From: DASXMR01 sp036495525
GTDB taxonomy: Bacteria; Actinomycetota; Actinomycetes; Streptosporangiales; Streptosporangiaceae
Direction: 5' to 3'
Assembly (NCBI GenBank): GCA_036495525.1
Contig: DASXMR010000159.1
Location: 1-49,530 of the forward strand
DNA: 49,530 bases
Positions 14,849 through 22,782 of this stretch are shown one piece after another (the first letter of the stretch is position 1; each line of letters starts with the position of its first letter). Below the pieces are notes generated by a model. That model was not told the origin of the DNA. It made no database searches and saw only the letters and a program-made list of their open reading frames with translations. The position numbers and the translations under genes were made by a program.

Positions 14849-15508
14849 TCAGGCCGGGCTGTCGTGCAGCACCAGCAGCGACTCCGCGCCGACCGGCACG
14901 AACCCGGCCGCGAGGAACGCCCGGACGCTGGCCGCGTTGCCGGGGGAGATCTGCGCCCACAGCGCAGCGCTGTCGCTCAGCAGGTGCCGGGCTGCCATGG
15001 CCAGTGCCCGGCCGAGCCCGGCGCGGCGCCGGCCGTCATCGACCTCGATCGCGACCTCGTGCCGCCCCGCCACGCCGCGGCCGAGCAGCAGGACGCCGCC
15101 GTCCGCCTGCCAGACCCGGACGTCGTCGCGGTAGCGCAGCGCCCTCTCCACCCGCGGGTGGGCCGGCTCGCCTGGCCGGGCGCCGACCGGCATCAGGTTC
15201 AGCTTCGGCGGACCAGGCAGCGGCGCTGCCACCGTCAGCATGTCCGTGACGTGCGCGGTGCGCCCGGTCCGCTCGGCCAGCGCGTGCAGGAAGCGCGGTT
15301 GCATCGGCGCGGCCAGGTCGCCAGGCGGCAGCTGGGCCCGGACCCAGTCAGGGTCGGCGCTGGTGAAGATCACTGCGTGCGCGGTGAAGGCGATGACGCC
15401 GGCGTCGCGCAGCGAGGGCTGCGGCAGGATCGTCACCGAGCCGTCCGGCGGCGGGAAGCAGCCGCGAGTGACGTCGGCGAGCAGCCGGCCCAGCCTGGCG
15501 TCGCTCAT
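14849..15508 (-). CDS. GNAT-family N-acetyltransferase
   Basis: ATG 15508 has a GGGAG site and is preferred over an upstream in-frame ATG at 15604. The product is 219 residues. The GNAT core is in the C-terminal half: VAGRHEVAIEVDDGRRRAGLGRALAMAARHLL supplies the acetyl-CoA loop (RRRAGLG), and ISPGNAASVRAFLAAGFVPVGAESLLVLH is the last strand-helix pair. The N-terminal half (SVTILPQPSLRDAGVIAFTAHAVIF) is seen in actinobacterial GNAT proteins of unknown substrate. Single gene. Confidence 0.85.
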   Translation of the reverse strand: MSDARLGRLLADVTRGCFPPPDGSVTILPQPSLRDAGVIAFTAHAVIFTSADPDWVRAQLPPGDLAAPMQPRFLHALAERTGRTAHVTDMLTVAAPLPGPPKLNLMPVGARPGEPAHPRVERALRYRDDVRVWQADGGVLLLGRGVAGRHEVAIEVDDGRRRAGLGRALAMAARHLLSDSAALWAQISPGNAASVRAFLAAGFVPVGAESLLVLHDSPA

Positions 15509-15566
15509 CAGCTCACTCCCAGTGCCTGACGGTATGCCCGGCCGCGCTGGCTGCTCCCGGTCGCCT

Positions 15567-15626
15567 GACCATGATCTCGAAGGATTTCTGCTGCCCGAGC
15601 ACACTTTTTCTTACCGGATCATGGTC
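15567..15626. repeat. Inverted repeat, 10-bp arms around a 40-bp AT-richer core
   Basis: GACCATGATC at 15567-15576 and its exact reverse complement GATCATGGTC at 15617-15626 enclose 40 bases that include CTTTTTCTTACC, AT-rich for this genome. It lies between the end of the acyl-CoA dehydrogenase gene and the start of the GNAT gene. The loop is long for a terminator; a binding site or a small mobile remnant is possible. Confidence 0.4.
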
Positions 15627-15657
15627 GGGGTCGCCGGGTTGTGGCCGGCGTCGGCGA

Positions 15658-16833
15658 TCAGCGGTAGGCGGAGATGCCGGTGATGGCCTGGCCGAGCGCC
15701 AGCGTGTGGATCTCCTCGGTGCCCTCGTAGGTCAGCACAGACTCCAGGTTGTTGGCGTGCCTGATCACCGGGTATTCCAGAGTCACGCCGTTGGCGCCGA
15801 GCACCGTCCTGGCCTGCCTGGCGATCTCGATGGCGGTGCGCACGTTACTCATCTTGCCGAGGCTGACCTGCTCGGGCGTGATCCTGCCGGCTTCCTTCAG
15901 CCGCCCCAGGTGCAGCGCAAGCAGCTGCGCCCGCTGCAGGTCGGCGAGCATCCAGGCCAGCTTGCCCTGGGTCAGCTGGAACCCGCCGATCTTGCGGCCG
16001 AACTGCTCCATGGTACGCGAGTACTCAGCCGCGGCCTCGAAGCACGAGCGGGCCGCACCGGTGACACCCCAGACGATCCCGAACCGCGCCTCGGACAGGC
16101 AGGACAGCGGGCCCTTGAGCCCGGTGACGCCGGGCAGGACCGCGTCGGCTGGCAGCTTCACGTCGTCGAAGTGCAGTTCCGAGGTGATCGAGGCACGCAG
16201 CGAGAGCTTCTTGTGGATGTTCCTGGTGGTAAAGCCGCGGGTGCCCTTCGGCACCAGGAACCCGCGGATTCCCTCGTCGGTCGAGGCCCACACGACGGCG
16301 ATGTCGGCAATAGACCCGTTGGTGATCCACATCTTGCTGCCAGACAGGACCCAGCCGCCTTCGTTCTTCCTGGCGGTTGTCTTCATGCTGGAGGGATCGC
16401 TGCCGTGATCCGGCTCGGTCAGCCCGAAGCAGCCGATCGCGTCGCCGGCCGCCATCCTTGGCAGCCATTCCTGCTTCTGTTCCTCCGAGCCGAACTTCCA
16501 GATCGGGAACATCGCGAGCGAGCCCTGCACCGACACCAGGCTGCGCAGCCCGGAGTCGGCGGCTTCCATCTCGCGGCAGGTGACTCCGTACGCGACCGGG
16601 CCCATGCCAGCGCAGCCGTAGCCCTTGAGGTGCATGCCGAGCAGGCCCAGCCTGCCGAGCTCGGGGGCTAGCTCGCGGGGCAGCGTTCCGGCCTCGAACC
16701 AGTCCGCTACGTACGGCAGGATCCGGTCCGCAGCGAATTTCCGCACCGTGTCGCGGACCAGCCGTTCCTCGTCGGTCAGCTCGTCATCGATGCGGAGCAG
16801 GTCACTGCCTGCTGGCTCGGTGCTGCGCGGCAT
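15658..16833 (-). CDS. Acyl-CoA dehydrogenase, glutaryl-CoA dehydrogenase-like
   Basis: ATG 16833 follows AAGGGA and gives 391 residues; a longer frame from 16968 would add 45 poor residues. The enzyme is an FAD flavoprotein that dehydrogenates acyl-CoA and passes electrons to ETF. Visible motifs are IGCFGLTEPDHGSDPSSM (FAD and substrate loop), WVLSGSKMWITNGSIADIAVVWA, the arginine region RFGIVWGVTGAA, and RHANNLESVLTYEGTEEIHTLALGQ near the C terminus. In glutaryl-CoA dehydrogenases the Glu of TYEGT is the catalytic base and the tail has this form. No other lysine- or glutarate-degradation gene is adjacent, so the exact acyl group is inferred. It is divergent from the PspC gene. Confidence 0.9.
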   Translation of the reverse strand: MPRSTEPAGSDLLRIDDELTDEERLVRDTVRKFAADRILPYVADWFEAGTLPRELAPELGRLGLLGMHLKGYGCAGMGPVAYGVTCREMEAADSGLRSLVSVQGSLAMFPIWKFGSEEQKQEWLPRMAAGDAIGCFGLTEPDHGSDPSSMKTTARKNEGGWVLSGSKMWITNGSIADIAVVWASTDEGIRGFLVPKGTRGFTTRNIHKKLSLRASITSELHFDDVKLPADAVLPGVTGLKGPLSCLSEARFGIVWGVTGAARSCFEAAAEYSRTMEQFGRKIGGFQLTQGKLAWMLADLQRAQLLALHLGRLKEAGRITPEQVSLGKMSNVRTAIEIARQARTVLGANGVTLEYPVIRHANNLESVLTYEGTEEIHTLALGQAITGISAYR

Positions 16834-16924
16834 GGCTCGGTCCCTTCTGCTGGCCTCGCCGACAGCGTATGCGTGCCGCGCGGGACTTACCTCGTCGGCT
16901 TGGTGATGGGGCATGATGACAGGT

Positions 16925-17176
16925 ATGAGTACTCCCAACGGGCAGAAGGTCCTAGTCCGCAGTCGCAAGGGCAGGATGCTGGCGGGGGTATGCGCCGGAA
17001 TCGCCGACTACTTCGGCATCGACGTGACCCTGGTCCGGGTGATCCTGGCCGTGATCTGCGTCTTCACCGCGGGCGCGGGCGTTCTCGCCTATCTCGTGGC
17101 GTGGGCGGTCATCCCTGAGGAGGGCGAGCAGGCCTCCATCGTCGAGGGCTTGATCAGCAAGAACCGGAACGGCTAG
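16925..17176 (+). CDS. PspC domain membrane protein
   Basis: ATG 16925 gives 83 residues; ATG 16913 in the same frame is an alternative. LVRSRKGRMLAGVCAGIADYFGIDVTLVRVILAVICVFTAGAGVLAYLVAWAVIPEE is split by family marks: 'R-x-x-x-x-R-x-x-A-G-V-C-A-G-I-A-x-Y-F', then a single transmembrane helix, then AWAVIPEE. PspC proteins sense or respond to membrane stress; in actinobacteria stand-alone short forms are common and their partners vary. The last 23 bases overlap, in convergent orientation, the end of the MFS gene. Confidence 0.93.
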   Translation: MSTPNGQKVLVRSRKGRMLAGVCAGIADYFGIDVTLVRVILAVICVFTAGAGVLAYLVAWAVIPEEGEQASIVEGLISKNRNG

Positions 17177-19214
17177 CCTGCCGGCTCCGCGCGCTGCGGC
17201 CGTCCCTGGCCGAACGCCTGCCGGGGACGCCGGCCCGGCGGGTCCTTGGCCTGCCGGGACTGAGCAGCGCCTGGCGCCAGGCCCTGGCCAGCAGCGCCGC
17301 GGTGACCAGCCCGGCCAGGCCGGCCGCCGCCACCGCCTGCGCGGGACCGACGAGCTGCGCCAGCGCGCCAGCGGCGGCGAAGCCGGCGCACTGCGCGGTG
17401 AGCATCCCGCCTTGCACGAAGGCCAGCGCGCGCACCGCCGGGTAGCCTGCGGCACCCGGAGCGCCGCCGGTCACGTCGCCCGCTGCGCCAGCCGACGCAA
17501 TCGCCAGGCCCCGGACCGCCACCTGGCGGCGGCGGGCCGCCGGGTCGTTCTGCCAGGAGCCGTGCTGACCGGCTGGCTCCCGTTGCCCGGCTGGATCGGC
17601 CTGCCCGGCTGATCCGGCCGTCGGGGCCGCGGTCCGGCCGGCGGTCGCGGCTCGGTCCGCCGACCTGGCATGGCTAGCCGCCGCGCGAGCCCGCCTGCTC
17701 CTGGCCGCGCCTGGCAGCTCGCGCAGGAACGCGGCGAGGGCCTCGAGCTGGTACGACGCGCCAACGCCGGAGAGCAGCCAGAGCGTCACGACCGCCCACG
17801 CAGGCGGGCGCAGCGCGCACGCGATCAGCGGCAGGCAGGCGAGGAACGCCCGGTCGCTGAGCAGGCTCATCCGGTCCCGGCGGCCGAACAGCCCGGAGAG
17901 CGCAAGAGTCCCGAGCGCCGCGCCGACCGGCATCGCGGCCATCAGCAGGCCAGCGGTCATCGGCCCGCCGCCCAGCGAGCGCGCGTACGGGATGGCCAGG
18001 CACTCGGGCACCACGTAGCATCCGGCCAGCCAGCCGAACATCGTCAGGATCCGCAGCTTGCGGCTGCGCAGCACGATCCTGGCGCCGGGATGCGCGGTCA
18101 GCAGCGTGCGCAGCGCGACGCGCAGGGCCGACGGGCGGTCAGGCCGGGCGGAACTCGCCGCGGCCCGGCGGCTGGTCCGCGCTCTTCCCGCTGGCTCACC
18201 GGCCGCCGCGTGAGCAGGCTGGACTGTGCCGGCCGGCTCAGGCGCGGCAGCGGACCGGGTGCCGTCGCGGTGCGAGGTGCTGCCGGGGTTGTGATGCCCG
18301 TCGTTGTGCGGCGGCCGGCTGTCCGGCGGCTCAGCGCCGGGCAGCCCGGCCGCGCCCGCCACGCCCGATCCGCGCCGGGTGGCCGGCTCGCTGGAGCTGG
18401 TTGCTGTCGCGGGCGTTCCGGCCAGCGGCCTGGCCAGCAAGTCGATCATCAGTGCGGAGACGACGAAGGTCAGCGCGTCGATGATCAGCGCATGGCGTGG
18501 CTGGAGCGCCGCGACCAGCACCCCGCCGGCCAGGAATCCGGCGGCCTGGCACATCTGGTAGATAACCGCGGTCCTGGCCGGGCCGGGCTGCGGCACGGTT
18601 CCGGTCGCGCTGTGCTCGCGCAGGAACCTGGCGTGCGCTGCCGCGTAGACAGGTCCGAGCACGGTCACGCCAGCCAGCAGGCCGAATAGGCCGCCCAGAC
18701 GGATGCCGGGCAGCGCCAGCACCGCGATGAGCACGGCCCGGACCAGGTCGGTGCCGATGATCACCGAGCGCCGTCCGATGGCCGCGCCGAGCCGGCCCGC
18801 GGTGTGCACGCCGATCAGCGGCGGCAGATAGGTCACCGCGTACGCGCCGGCCGTGATCAGGGCAGAGCCGGTGAGCTGGTACACCAGCACGGCCACCGCG
18901 ACCCGGGCAACCTGATCCCCGGCCGCGGACAGGAGCTGGGCCGCCAGCAGCACGCGGATCGCGCTGTGGCCAAGCGGCCTGGGTAGCCGGCCAGGGTCCG
19001 GCTGCCTGCGGAATACCCGGCGGTGCCTGCCGGTGGCCGCAGCGCCGTTCGGGCCGGCCTCGGCTGCCGGAGCGCCGGCGATGGCCGACGGGATTGCTTG
19101 CGGTGAGTTTACGGCTGAATGTTCGGGCGCGCCCCGGTCGGCGAGGCCAGCCGCCGGGGCTGAGCTATGCGCTAAGGACGCTCCGCCCGTTGCGCCGTGC
19201 TCGTGGTCCACCAC
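17154..19214 (-). CDS. MFS transporter with long polar insertions
   Basis: GTG 19214 gives 686 residues, much longer than the usual ~420 of this MFS_3-type group. An N-terminal extension of about 80 A/G/P-rich residues precedes the first helix (IRVLLAAQLLSAAGDQVARVAVAVLVYQLTGSA, split as TM1). A loop of roughly 95 polar residues divides the two six-helix halves, and a second polar loop of about 70 residues (rich in A, R, Q, G) lies before the last two helices. Helix-loop motifs such as GRLGAAIGRRSVIIGTDL and GLFGRRDRMSLLSDR are the two A-like motifs. It is probably an efflux protein; substrate unknown. Its 3' end overlaps the PspC gene by 23 bases, convergently. Confidence 0.82.
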   Translation of the reverse strand: MVDHEHGATGGASLAHSSAPAAGLADRGAPEHSAVNSPQAIPSAIAGAPAAEAGPNGAAATGRHRRVFRRQPDPGRLPRPLGHSAIRVLLAAQLLSAAGDQVARVAVAVLVYQLTGSALITAGAYAVTYLPPLIGVHTAGRLGAAIGRRSVIIGTDLVRAVLIAVLALPGIRLGGLFGLLAGVTVLGPVYAAAHARFLREHSATGTVPQPGPARTAVIYQMCQAAGFLAGGVLVAALQPRHALIIDALTFVVSALMIDLLARPLAGTPATATSSSEPATRRGSGVAGAAGLPGAEPPDSRPPHNDGHHNPGSTSHRDGTRSAAAPEPAGTVQPAHAAAGEPAGRARTSRRAAASSARPDRPSALRVALRTLLTAHPGARIVLRSRKLRILTMFGWLAGCYVVPECLAIPYARSLGGGPMTAGLLMAAMPVGAALGTLALSGLFGRRDRMSLLSDRAFLACLPLIACALRPPAWAVVTLWLLSGVGASYQLEALAAFLRELPGAARSRRARAAASHARSADRAATAGRTAAPTAGSAGQADPAGQREPAGQHGSWQNDPAARRRQVAVRGLAIASAGAAGDVTGGAPGAAGYPAVRALAFVQGGMLTAQCAGFAAAGALAQLVGPAQAVAAAGLAGLVTAALLARAWRQALLSPGRPRTRRAGVPGRRSARDGRSARSRQASRSGSC

Positions 19215-19412
19215 GCCTTCTCTCCCGGCCCCGGCGCTGCCGGATGCCGCCTGCTGGTCCCCCGTTGATACGCACGCCGTCGCTAGGCGTGATCACGGAT
19301 CTTCGCAGCCCGTGCGGATCGTTACGTTAAGTCGTACTCTAGCTGCATAGCGTGTCCGATGTGGGCTACCTGAGCAAGCTGACTCGCCTCGCCATCGGGA
19401 TCGCATTGCGCT

Positions 19413-19442
19413 TTGCCGGTATCGTGTTCCGTCCCCTATGCT
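19413..19442 (+). promoter_or_regulatory. Candidate promoter of the tRNA cluster
   Basis: TTGCCG at 19413-19418 and TATGCT at 19437-19442 are separated by 18 bases and lie about 50 bases before tRNA-Glu. The match to the actinobacterial housekeeping consensus is fair. This is an inference from sequence only. Confidence 0.4.
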
Positions 19443-19493
19443 GGGGCGGTCCCCGACGACGGGCGCCGCGGGCCTCGGCGGCGGGATCGCCGA

Positions 19494-19566
19494 GCCCCCA
19501 TCGTCTAGCGGCCTAGGACACCGCCCTTTCAAGGCGGCGGCACGGGTTCGAATCCCGTTGGGGGCA
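19494..19566 (+). tRNA. tRNA-Glu (UUC)
   Basis: A full cloverleaf of 73 bases. The acceptor GCCCCCA pairs with TGGGGGC. The anticodon stem CCGCC/GGCGG carries loop CTTTCAA with anticodon UUC. The T arm is ACGGG-TTCGAAT-CCCGT, and A is the discriminator. It is the first gene of a three-tRNA cluster. Confidence 0.95.
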
Positions 19567-19586
19567 CGCTGGCACAGCCAGTGCAT

Positions 19587-19661
19587 GGTCCTGTAGAGCA
19601 GCTAGGAGTGCTCGCCACCCTGTCAAGGTGGAGGTCGCGGGTTCAAATCCCGTCAGGACCG
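19587..19661 (+). tRNA. tRNA-Asp (GUC)
   Basis: The acceptor GGTCCTG pairs with CAGGACC. The D stem is GAGC/GCTC, the anticodon stem CCACC/GGTGG carries loop CTGTCAA (anticodon GUC), and the T arm is GCGGG-TTCAAAT-CCCGT. The discriminator is G, as expected for tRNA-Asp. It lies 20 bases after tRNA-Glu. Confidence 0.95.
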
Positions 19662-19703
19662 CTCGGGTCGGTGCCACGCTCGGGCAGTTCGGCGCCCGTC
19701 CCT

Positions 19704-19777
19704 GGTCAGGTAGCTCAGTTGGTACGAGCGTCCGCCTGAAAAGCGGAAGGTCGGCGGTTCGACCCCGCCCCTGACCA
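19704..19777 (+). tRNA. tRNA-Phe (GAA)
   Basis: The acceptor GGTCAGG pairs with CCTGACC. The D stem is GCTC/GAGC, the anticodon stem TCCGC/GCGGA carries loop CTGAAAA (anticodon GAA), and the T arm is GGCGG-TTCGACC-CCGCC. The discriminator is A. It is the last tRNA of the cluster and marks the left edge of a gene-decay strip. Confidence 0.95.
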
Positions 19778-20299
19778 CAAATCAACGAGCAACCAATGGT
19801 CCTGTGACCAGGCCAGACGCCGGTTGTCCTCTACAGCGCCCAGATGCGCAAGTAGCCGCAGGTGGCCGCCCACTACCGTCGTTTTCCCGCTGGCTGGGCA
19901 CGTTTGGCGCACGGCCAGCCTGTACTGCGAGTTTGCGCGACTTACTGCTTAGGAGATCGTCGGCAACATTGCCATGATCTGCCCGGCTCACGGTGTGACG
20001 CTAAGCCAGCCTGTCCGCCGGTGACCGTGAAGCCCGCAGGTTGACTGCCCGATCGGGCACGCGACGGGCACCTCTGCACCCACCCCTACAGTGGGCCGGT
20101 GATCACGGTGGTGGAGTATGACCCAGCCTGGTGGACCATCGCCCATCCGAATGATCTCCAACCAGCGCAGCCTGCCAATGTCGCCAAGCGCACCGCCACC
20201 GGCAACAGCCGGTCCTGGATGTAGGCAAATGGCTCTGGAGGCACCGCGCCACGAGGGCCGAGCCGGTTATTGCACGTGTCGGATGGCAAGGTCTTGTGC
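19778..20299. other. Gene-poor stretch after the tRNA cluster, possible GrpB remnant
   Basis: No intact gene is visible here. At 20101-20130 a short frame reads ITVVEYDPAW, which matches the opening of GrpB-family nucleotidyltransferases ('V-V-x-Y-D-P-x-W'), but the frame stops at TAG 20220-20222 and the rest does not match. Frames antisense to the tRNAs extend into the left part and are not genes. I found no repeat of the tRNA-Phe 3' end that would mark an attachment site. Confidence 0.4.
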
Positions 20300-20642
20300 G
20301 TGACCGTCTTCCTCGTGACCGGCATTCAAGCGGCTGGCAAGTCGACCGTGGCCCAGGCCCTGGCCAAGAAATTCGAGCGGTCTGTCCACGTGCGCGGCGA
20401 TCTGTTCCGCCGGATGATGGTCAACGGACGGGTGGTTTCACCGTGATCGTGCAAGACATCGTGCTCGGCGCCCATCTGGCCGACATGGTTGCAGCGATTC
20501 GCGCAAGGCCGCTTTGCGTGGTGGTCCTTGCTCCCCGCGCGGATGTGGTTCGCAAGCGAGACAAGGCCATACCTCGGAGCAGACAGTCGACGAGACCGTC
20601 GAGGAGATCCTCAGGCGGGCGCTCCTCGAAGCGGCGGCCTGA
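20300..20642 (+). pseudogene. Collapsed P-loop kinase/phosphotransferase gene
   Basis: The N-terminal part (from GTG 20300) reads VTVFLVTGIQAAGKST, an intact Walker A, then VHVRGDLFRRMMVNGR. The frame then jumps: from 20434 another frame reads GFTVIVQDIVLGAHLADMVAAIRARPLCVVVLAPR, the central strand region of AAA-type/zeta-toxin-like small-molecule kinases. From 20574 a third frame reads SEQTVDETVEEILRRALLEAAA to TGA at 20640-20642. In intact relatives these parts are separated by about 50 and 40 more residues, so two internal deletions have shortened the gene to about 60% of its length. Only the ends and the middle strand survive, and the product cannot be active. Confidence 0.75.
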
Positions 20643-20801
20643 TCCGCCCTGAGTGCGCCTCGCTATCTACGCTTTCGCCGGTTCACCGCTTGGACGATGA
20701 GGTCCGGGCGGCCGGAACGTCATCACTGCTGACCGCGGGGACAAGCCTTGGCGGAGGGGGAGACGCTGTGGCAATCAAGTTCGATGGCTGGAGGTCATGA
20801 G

Positions 20802-21362
20802 ATGAGCGGCAAGGTGGTGGTGAGCAGGTCGATGTCGCTTGACGGCTTCATCGCCGCTCCCGGTGACGAGATGAACTGGATCTTCGATTTCATGGCGCCG
20901 GACGCGGCCTGGCTGAAGGAGACCGCGGCGGCCACCGGTGCGATGCTCATCGGCCGGCGGACCGGCGAGGTGGGCGACAGGATGGAAGCCGACCAGGCGC
21001 GAGGTTCAGAATCGAGGGGCGAGGGCTACCCCTTCTACGGGCCCATGTTCGTCCTCACCCACAGGCCGCCGGACCCGCCGGACCCGGATGTCACCTACCT
21101 CAGTGGTGACATCGGGGAAGTGGTCGCTACGGCGCTCGAAGCTGCGGGCGGCAAGGAACTCGCGATCCTCGGCGCAGACGTGGCCGGCCAGTGCCTGCGG
21201 CGCGGGCTCGTCGACGAGATCGAGGTGTATGTCCTGCCGGTACTGCTTGGTGACGGCATCCGTTTCTACTCCTCGCAGGGTCTGGCGAGGATCGACCTGG
21301 AACCGCTCGACAGCAGGCGGTCGGAAGGCGTCAATATCCTTCGCTTCCGCGTCCGCAAGTAG
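20802..21362 (+). CDS. Dihydrofolate reductase (RibD C-terminal) family protein
   Basis: ATG 20802 follows GGAGG (20789-20793) and gives 186 residues. KVVVSRSMSLDGFIAAPG is the family opening (S-x-S-x-D-G). MLIGRRTGEVG and FVLTHRPPDPPDPDVTYL are the central NADPH-binding part, and ELAILGADVAGQCLRRGLVDEIEVYVLPVLLGDGIRFY is the closing block with the G-G/A-x-x-x-x-x-x-L-x-D-E pattern. These proteins share the RibD/DHFR fold and reduce small heterocycles with NADPH; the substrate in stand-alone members is usually unknown. It lies inside a strip of decayed genes but is itself intact. Confidence 0.92.
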   Translation: MSGKVVVSRSMSLDGFIAAPGDEMNWIFDFMAPDAAWLKETAAATGAMLIGRRTGEVGDRMEADQARGSESRGEGYPFYGPMFVLTHRPPDPPDPDVTYLSGDIGEVVATALEAAGGKELAILGADVAGQCLRRGLVDEIEVYVLPVLLGDGIRFYSSQGLARIDLEPLDSRRSEGVNILRFRVRK

Positions 21363-21552
21363 CGATCGGTCTAGTAGTGCGGCAAGCGCCCTGGCAGCAA
21401 TTGAACTCGACGGGATCGTCAGAGCGGCATGGCGGTGGTTCATGTTGCTGTTGCTGCAGGCATTATCAGCCACTGCCGGTTGGCGACTTCAAGACCGGGC
21501 TGGCCCGCACCTGTCGGGATCCGACCTCGACTTAGGCACCGAGACCGGCTTA

Positions 21553-21802
21553 CTAGTCACGGTCGCGGACGTAGTAGTCAGCCTGAGCGCCGTCGAAAGC
21601 GCCTGTGCTGCGACAGCACCGGCGGAAAGCGCCGGCCAGAGCCGCACGGGCAAGGGTCGTTGCGACCCAGTTTCTCGATCAGCTCGGTGTCTACGCCGAT
21701 GATTCGGTCACCGCGCTTGACGTGATATTCGCTGGAGGGAACCCCCGGCGGCGCTTGCTGGTCGGCTCAAAAGGACGCCTCAGCGTCGTGATCGCGGTGC
21801 AT
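21553..21802 (-). pseudogene. Small SEC-C motif protein, broken by TGA and a frameshift
   Basis: On the minus strand an ATG at 21802, behind GGGAGGG, starts MHRDHDAEASF and meets TGA at codon 12. The same frame continues as ADQQAPPGVPSSEYHVKRG, RIIGVDTELIEKL, then GRNDPCPCGSGRRF, the start of the SEC-C zinc motif. An extra C in the run at about 21627 shifts the frame; removing it gives RRCC and a tail to TAG at 21553-21555. The intact protein would have 82 residues with the full C-x-C-x8-C-C zinc site also found at the end of SecA. Two lesions in 250 bases mark a pseudogene. No start-to-stop frame covers it, so it is easy to miss. Confidence 0.8.
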
Positions 21803-21916
21803 GGCCGCCCTCCCTGTCCTGGGTGATGAGCACAAGGAGGATAGCCAGCGCCGACGACAGGTGCCAGCGCATAAATCGAAACTGACCCAGGCTCGCGCGT
21901 GCTGGCCGCCGCGAGA

Positions 21917-22156
21917 CTATTCGCCGCCGTGGCTCATCAGGTCGCCGGGCTGGCAGCCGAGTACATCGCAGAGCCTCGACAGGGTCGTGAACCGGATTGC
22001 ACGGGCATGGCCATTCTTCAGGATCGACAAATTCACGATCGTGATCCCGGCGCGCTCGGCCAGTTCCGTCAGGGTCATGCCGCGGTCGGCCAGGAGCTTG
22101 TCGAGGTGCACCTCGATGGCATGGTCGGGTTCGCTGGCCGGGTCAGACGGTGACAT
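21917..22156 (-). CDS. XRE/Cro-CI family transcriptional regulator (YozG-like)
   Basis: ATG 22156 lies inside the end of the DUF2975 gene (14-base overlap) and gives 79 residues. HLDKLLADRGMTLTELAERAGITIVNLSILKNGHARAIRFTTLSRLCDVLGCQPGDLM, read in parts, is a single helix-turn-helix: MTLTELAERAGITIVNLS followed by the recognition and closing helices. Such short XRE proteins with the C-x-P-G-D-L ending are usually encoded with a DUF2975 membrane protein, as here, and probably regulate their own operon. Confidence 0.93.
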   Translation of the reverse strand: MSPSDPASEPDHAIEVHLDKLLADRGMTLTELAERAGITIVNLSILKNGHARAIRFTTLSRLCDVLGCQPGDLMSHGGE

Positions 22157-22772
22157 CAAGTTCTTCGCGCATCGTCACTCCCAGGCGCATCACCCGCGCG
22201 ACGGTGATAAGGGTCAGGCCGACGATGAGCGTCGAGAACGAGAAGTTGACCTGGAACGGCGCGAACCAGCCCAGGCCGGGATAGTGGACCAGCCGCGTGA
22301 AGATAAAGATCTTCGCGGCCGATCCGATGACGCCCGCGGCTATGCCGCCGCCGGTCATGAGCCAGCCCAAGCCCCGGAGCCGGGCCGCGGTAGCCGCCGA
22401 GTAGATCCCACCGGGCTGCGAGGCTGACTTCATCAGCCGGTTGAGGCGGAACAGGAAGATGCCCCACAGCGCCAGGTACGGCCACTCTGCAATCGCGCCA
22501 GCGAGCCGCAATGACGAGGCCGGGTTGCTCGTGCAGATCTGAACCCTCGCTAGCGACGCGTGGCTGCCCGCGGCCAGGCCCTGAACCGATACCGGGCCGC
22601 CGAAGAGGGATGCATCGTTGGGTGACACGTACGCGCACACCGGGCCGTTACCCCACAACGCCTGGTGGACAAGTGTGCTGAGCAGCATCAGCAGTATGAA
22701 GAGGACAAGCGCCCAGCTGACAGCGGTGGCGAGGGGCTGTACGGGGTTTCTTGGAGCAGGGGGCTTGCGCAC
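22143..22772 (-). CDS. DUF2975 membrane protein
   Basis: GTG 22772 has an AAGGAG site upstream and gives 209 residues with four hydrophobic segments: AVSWALVLFILLMLLSTLV, WPYLALWGIFLFRLNRLM, GLGWLMTGGGIAAGVIG and FSTLIVGLTLITVARVM. The loop LMKSASQPGGIYSAATAARLRGLGW fits the DUF2975 pattern. The function is unknown. It is co-transcribed with the XRE gene that overlaps its end. A palindrome-rich AT segment precedes the start. Confidence 0.88.
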   Translation of the reverse strand: MRKPPAPRNPVQPLATAVSWALVLFILLMLLSTLVHQALWGNGPVCAYVSPNDASLFGGPVSVQGLAAGSHASLARVQICTSNPASSLRLAGAIAEWPYLALWGIFLFRLNRLMKSASQPGGIYSAATAARLRGLGWLMTGGGIAAGVIGSAAKIFIFTRLVHYPGLGWFAPFQVNFSFSTLIVGLTLITVARVMRLGVTMREELDVTV

Positions 22773-22782
22773 TCGAGACCGT

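Noticed and set aside
19293..19991. Minus-strand frames with 'GIRTRAAALKG' and 'GRGRTADLPLFRRT' style sequence
   Set aside because: They are antisense to the tRNA-Glu, tRNA-Asp and tRNA-Phe genes. Such frames are a known annotation artefact of tRNA loci.
20101..20222. GrpB-family gene
   Set aside because: Only about ten residues (ITVVEYDPAW) match the family opening; the rest does not. Kept only as a possible remnant in the gap entry.
21767..21769. In-frame TGA of the SEC-C gene considered as selenocysteine
   Set aside because: A second lesion (a one-base insertion in the zinc motif) is present, and the TGA is not at a catalytic position, so loss of function is simpler.
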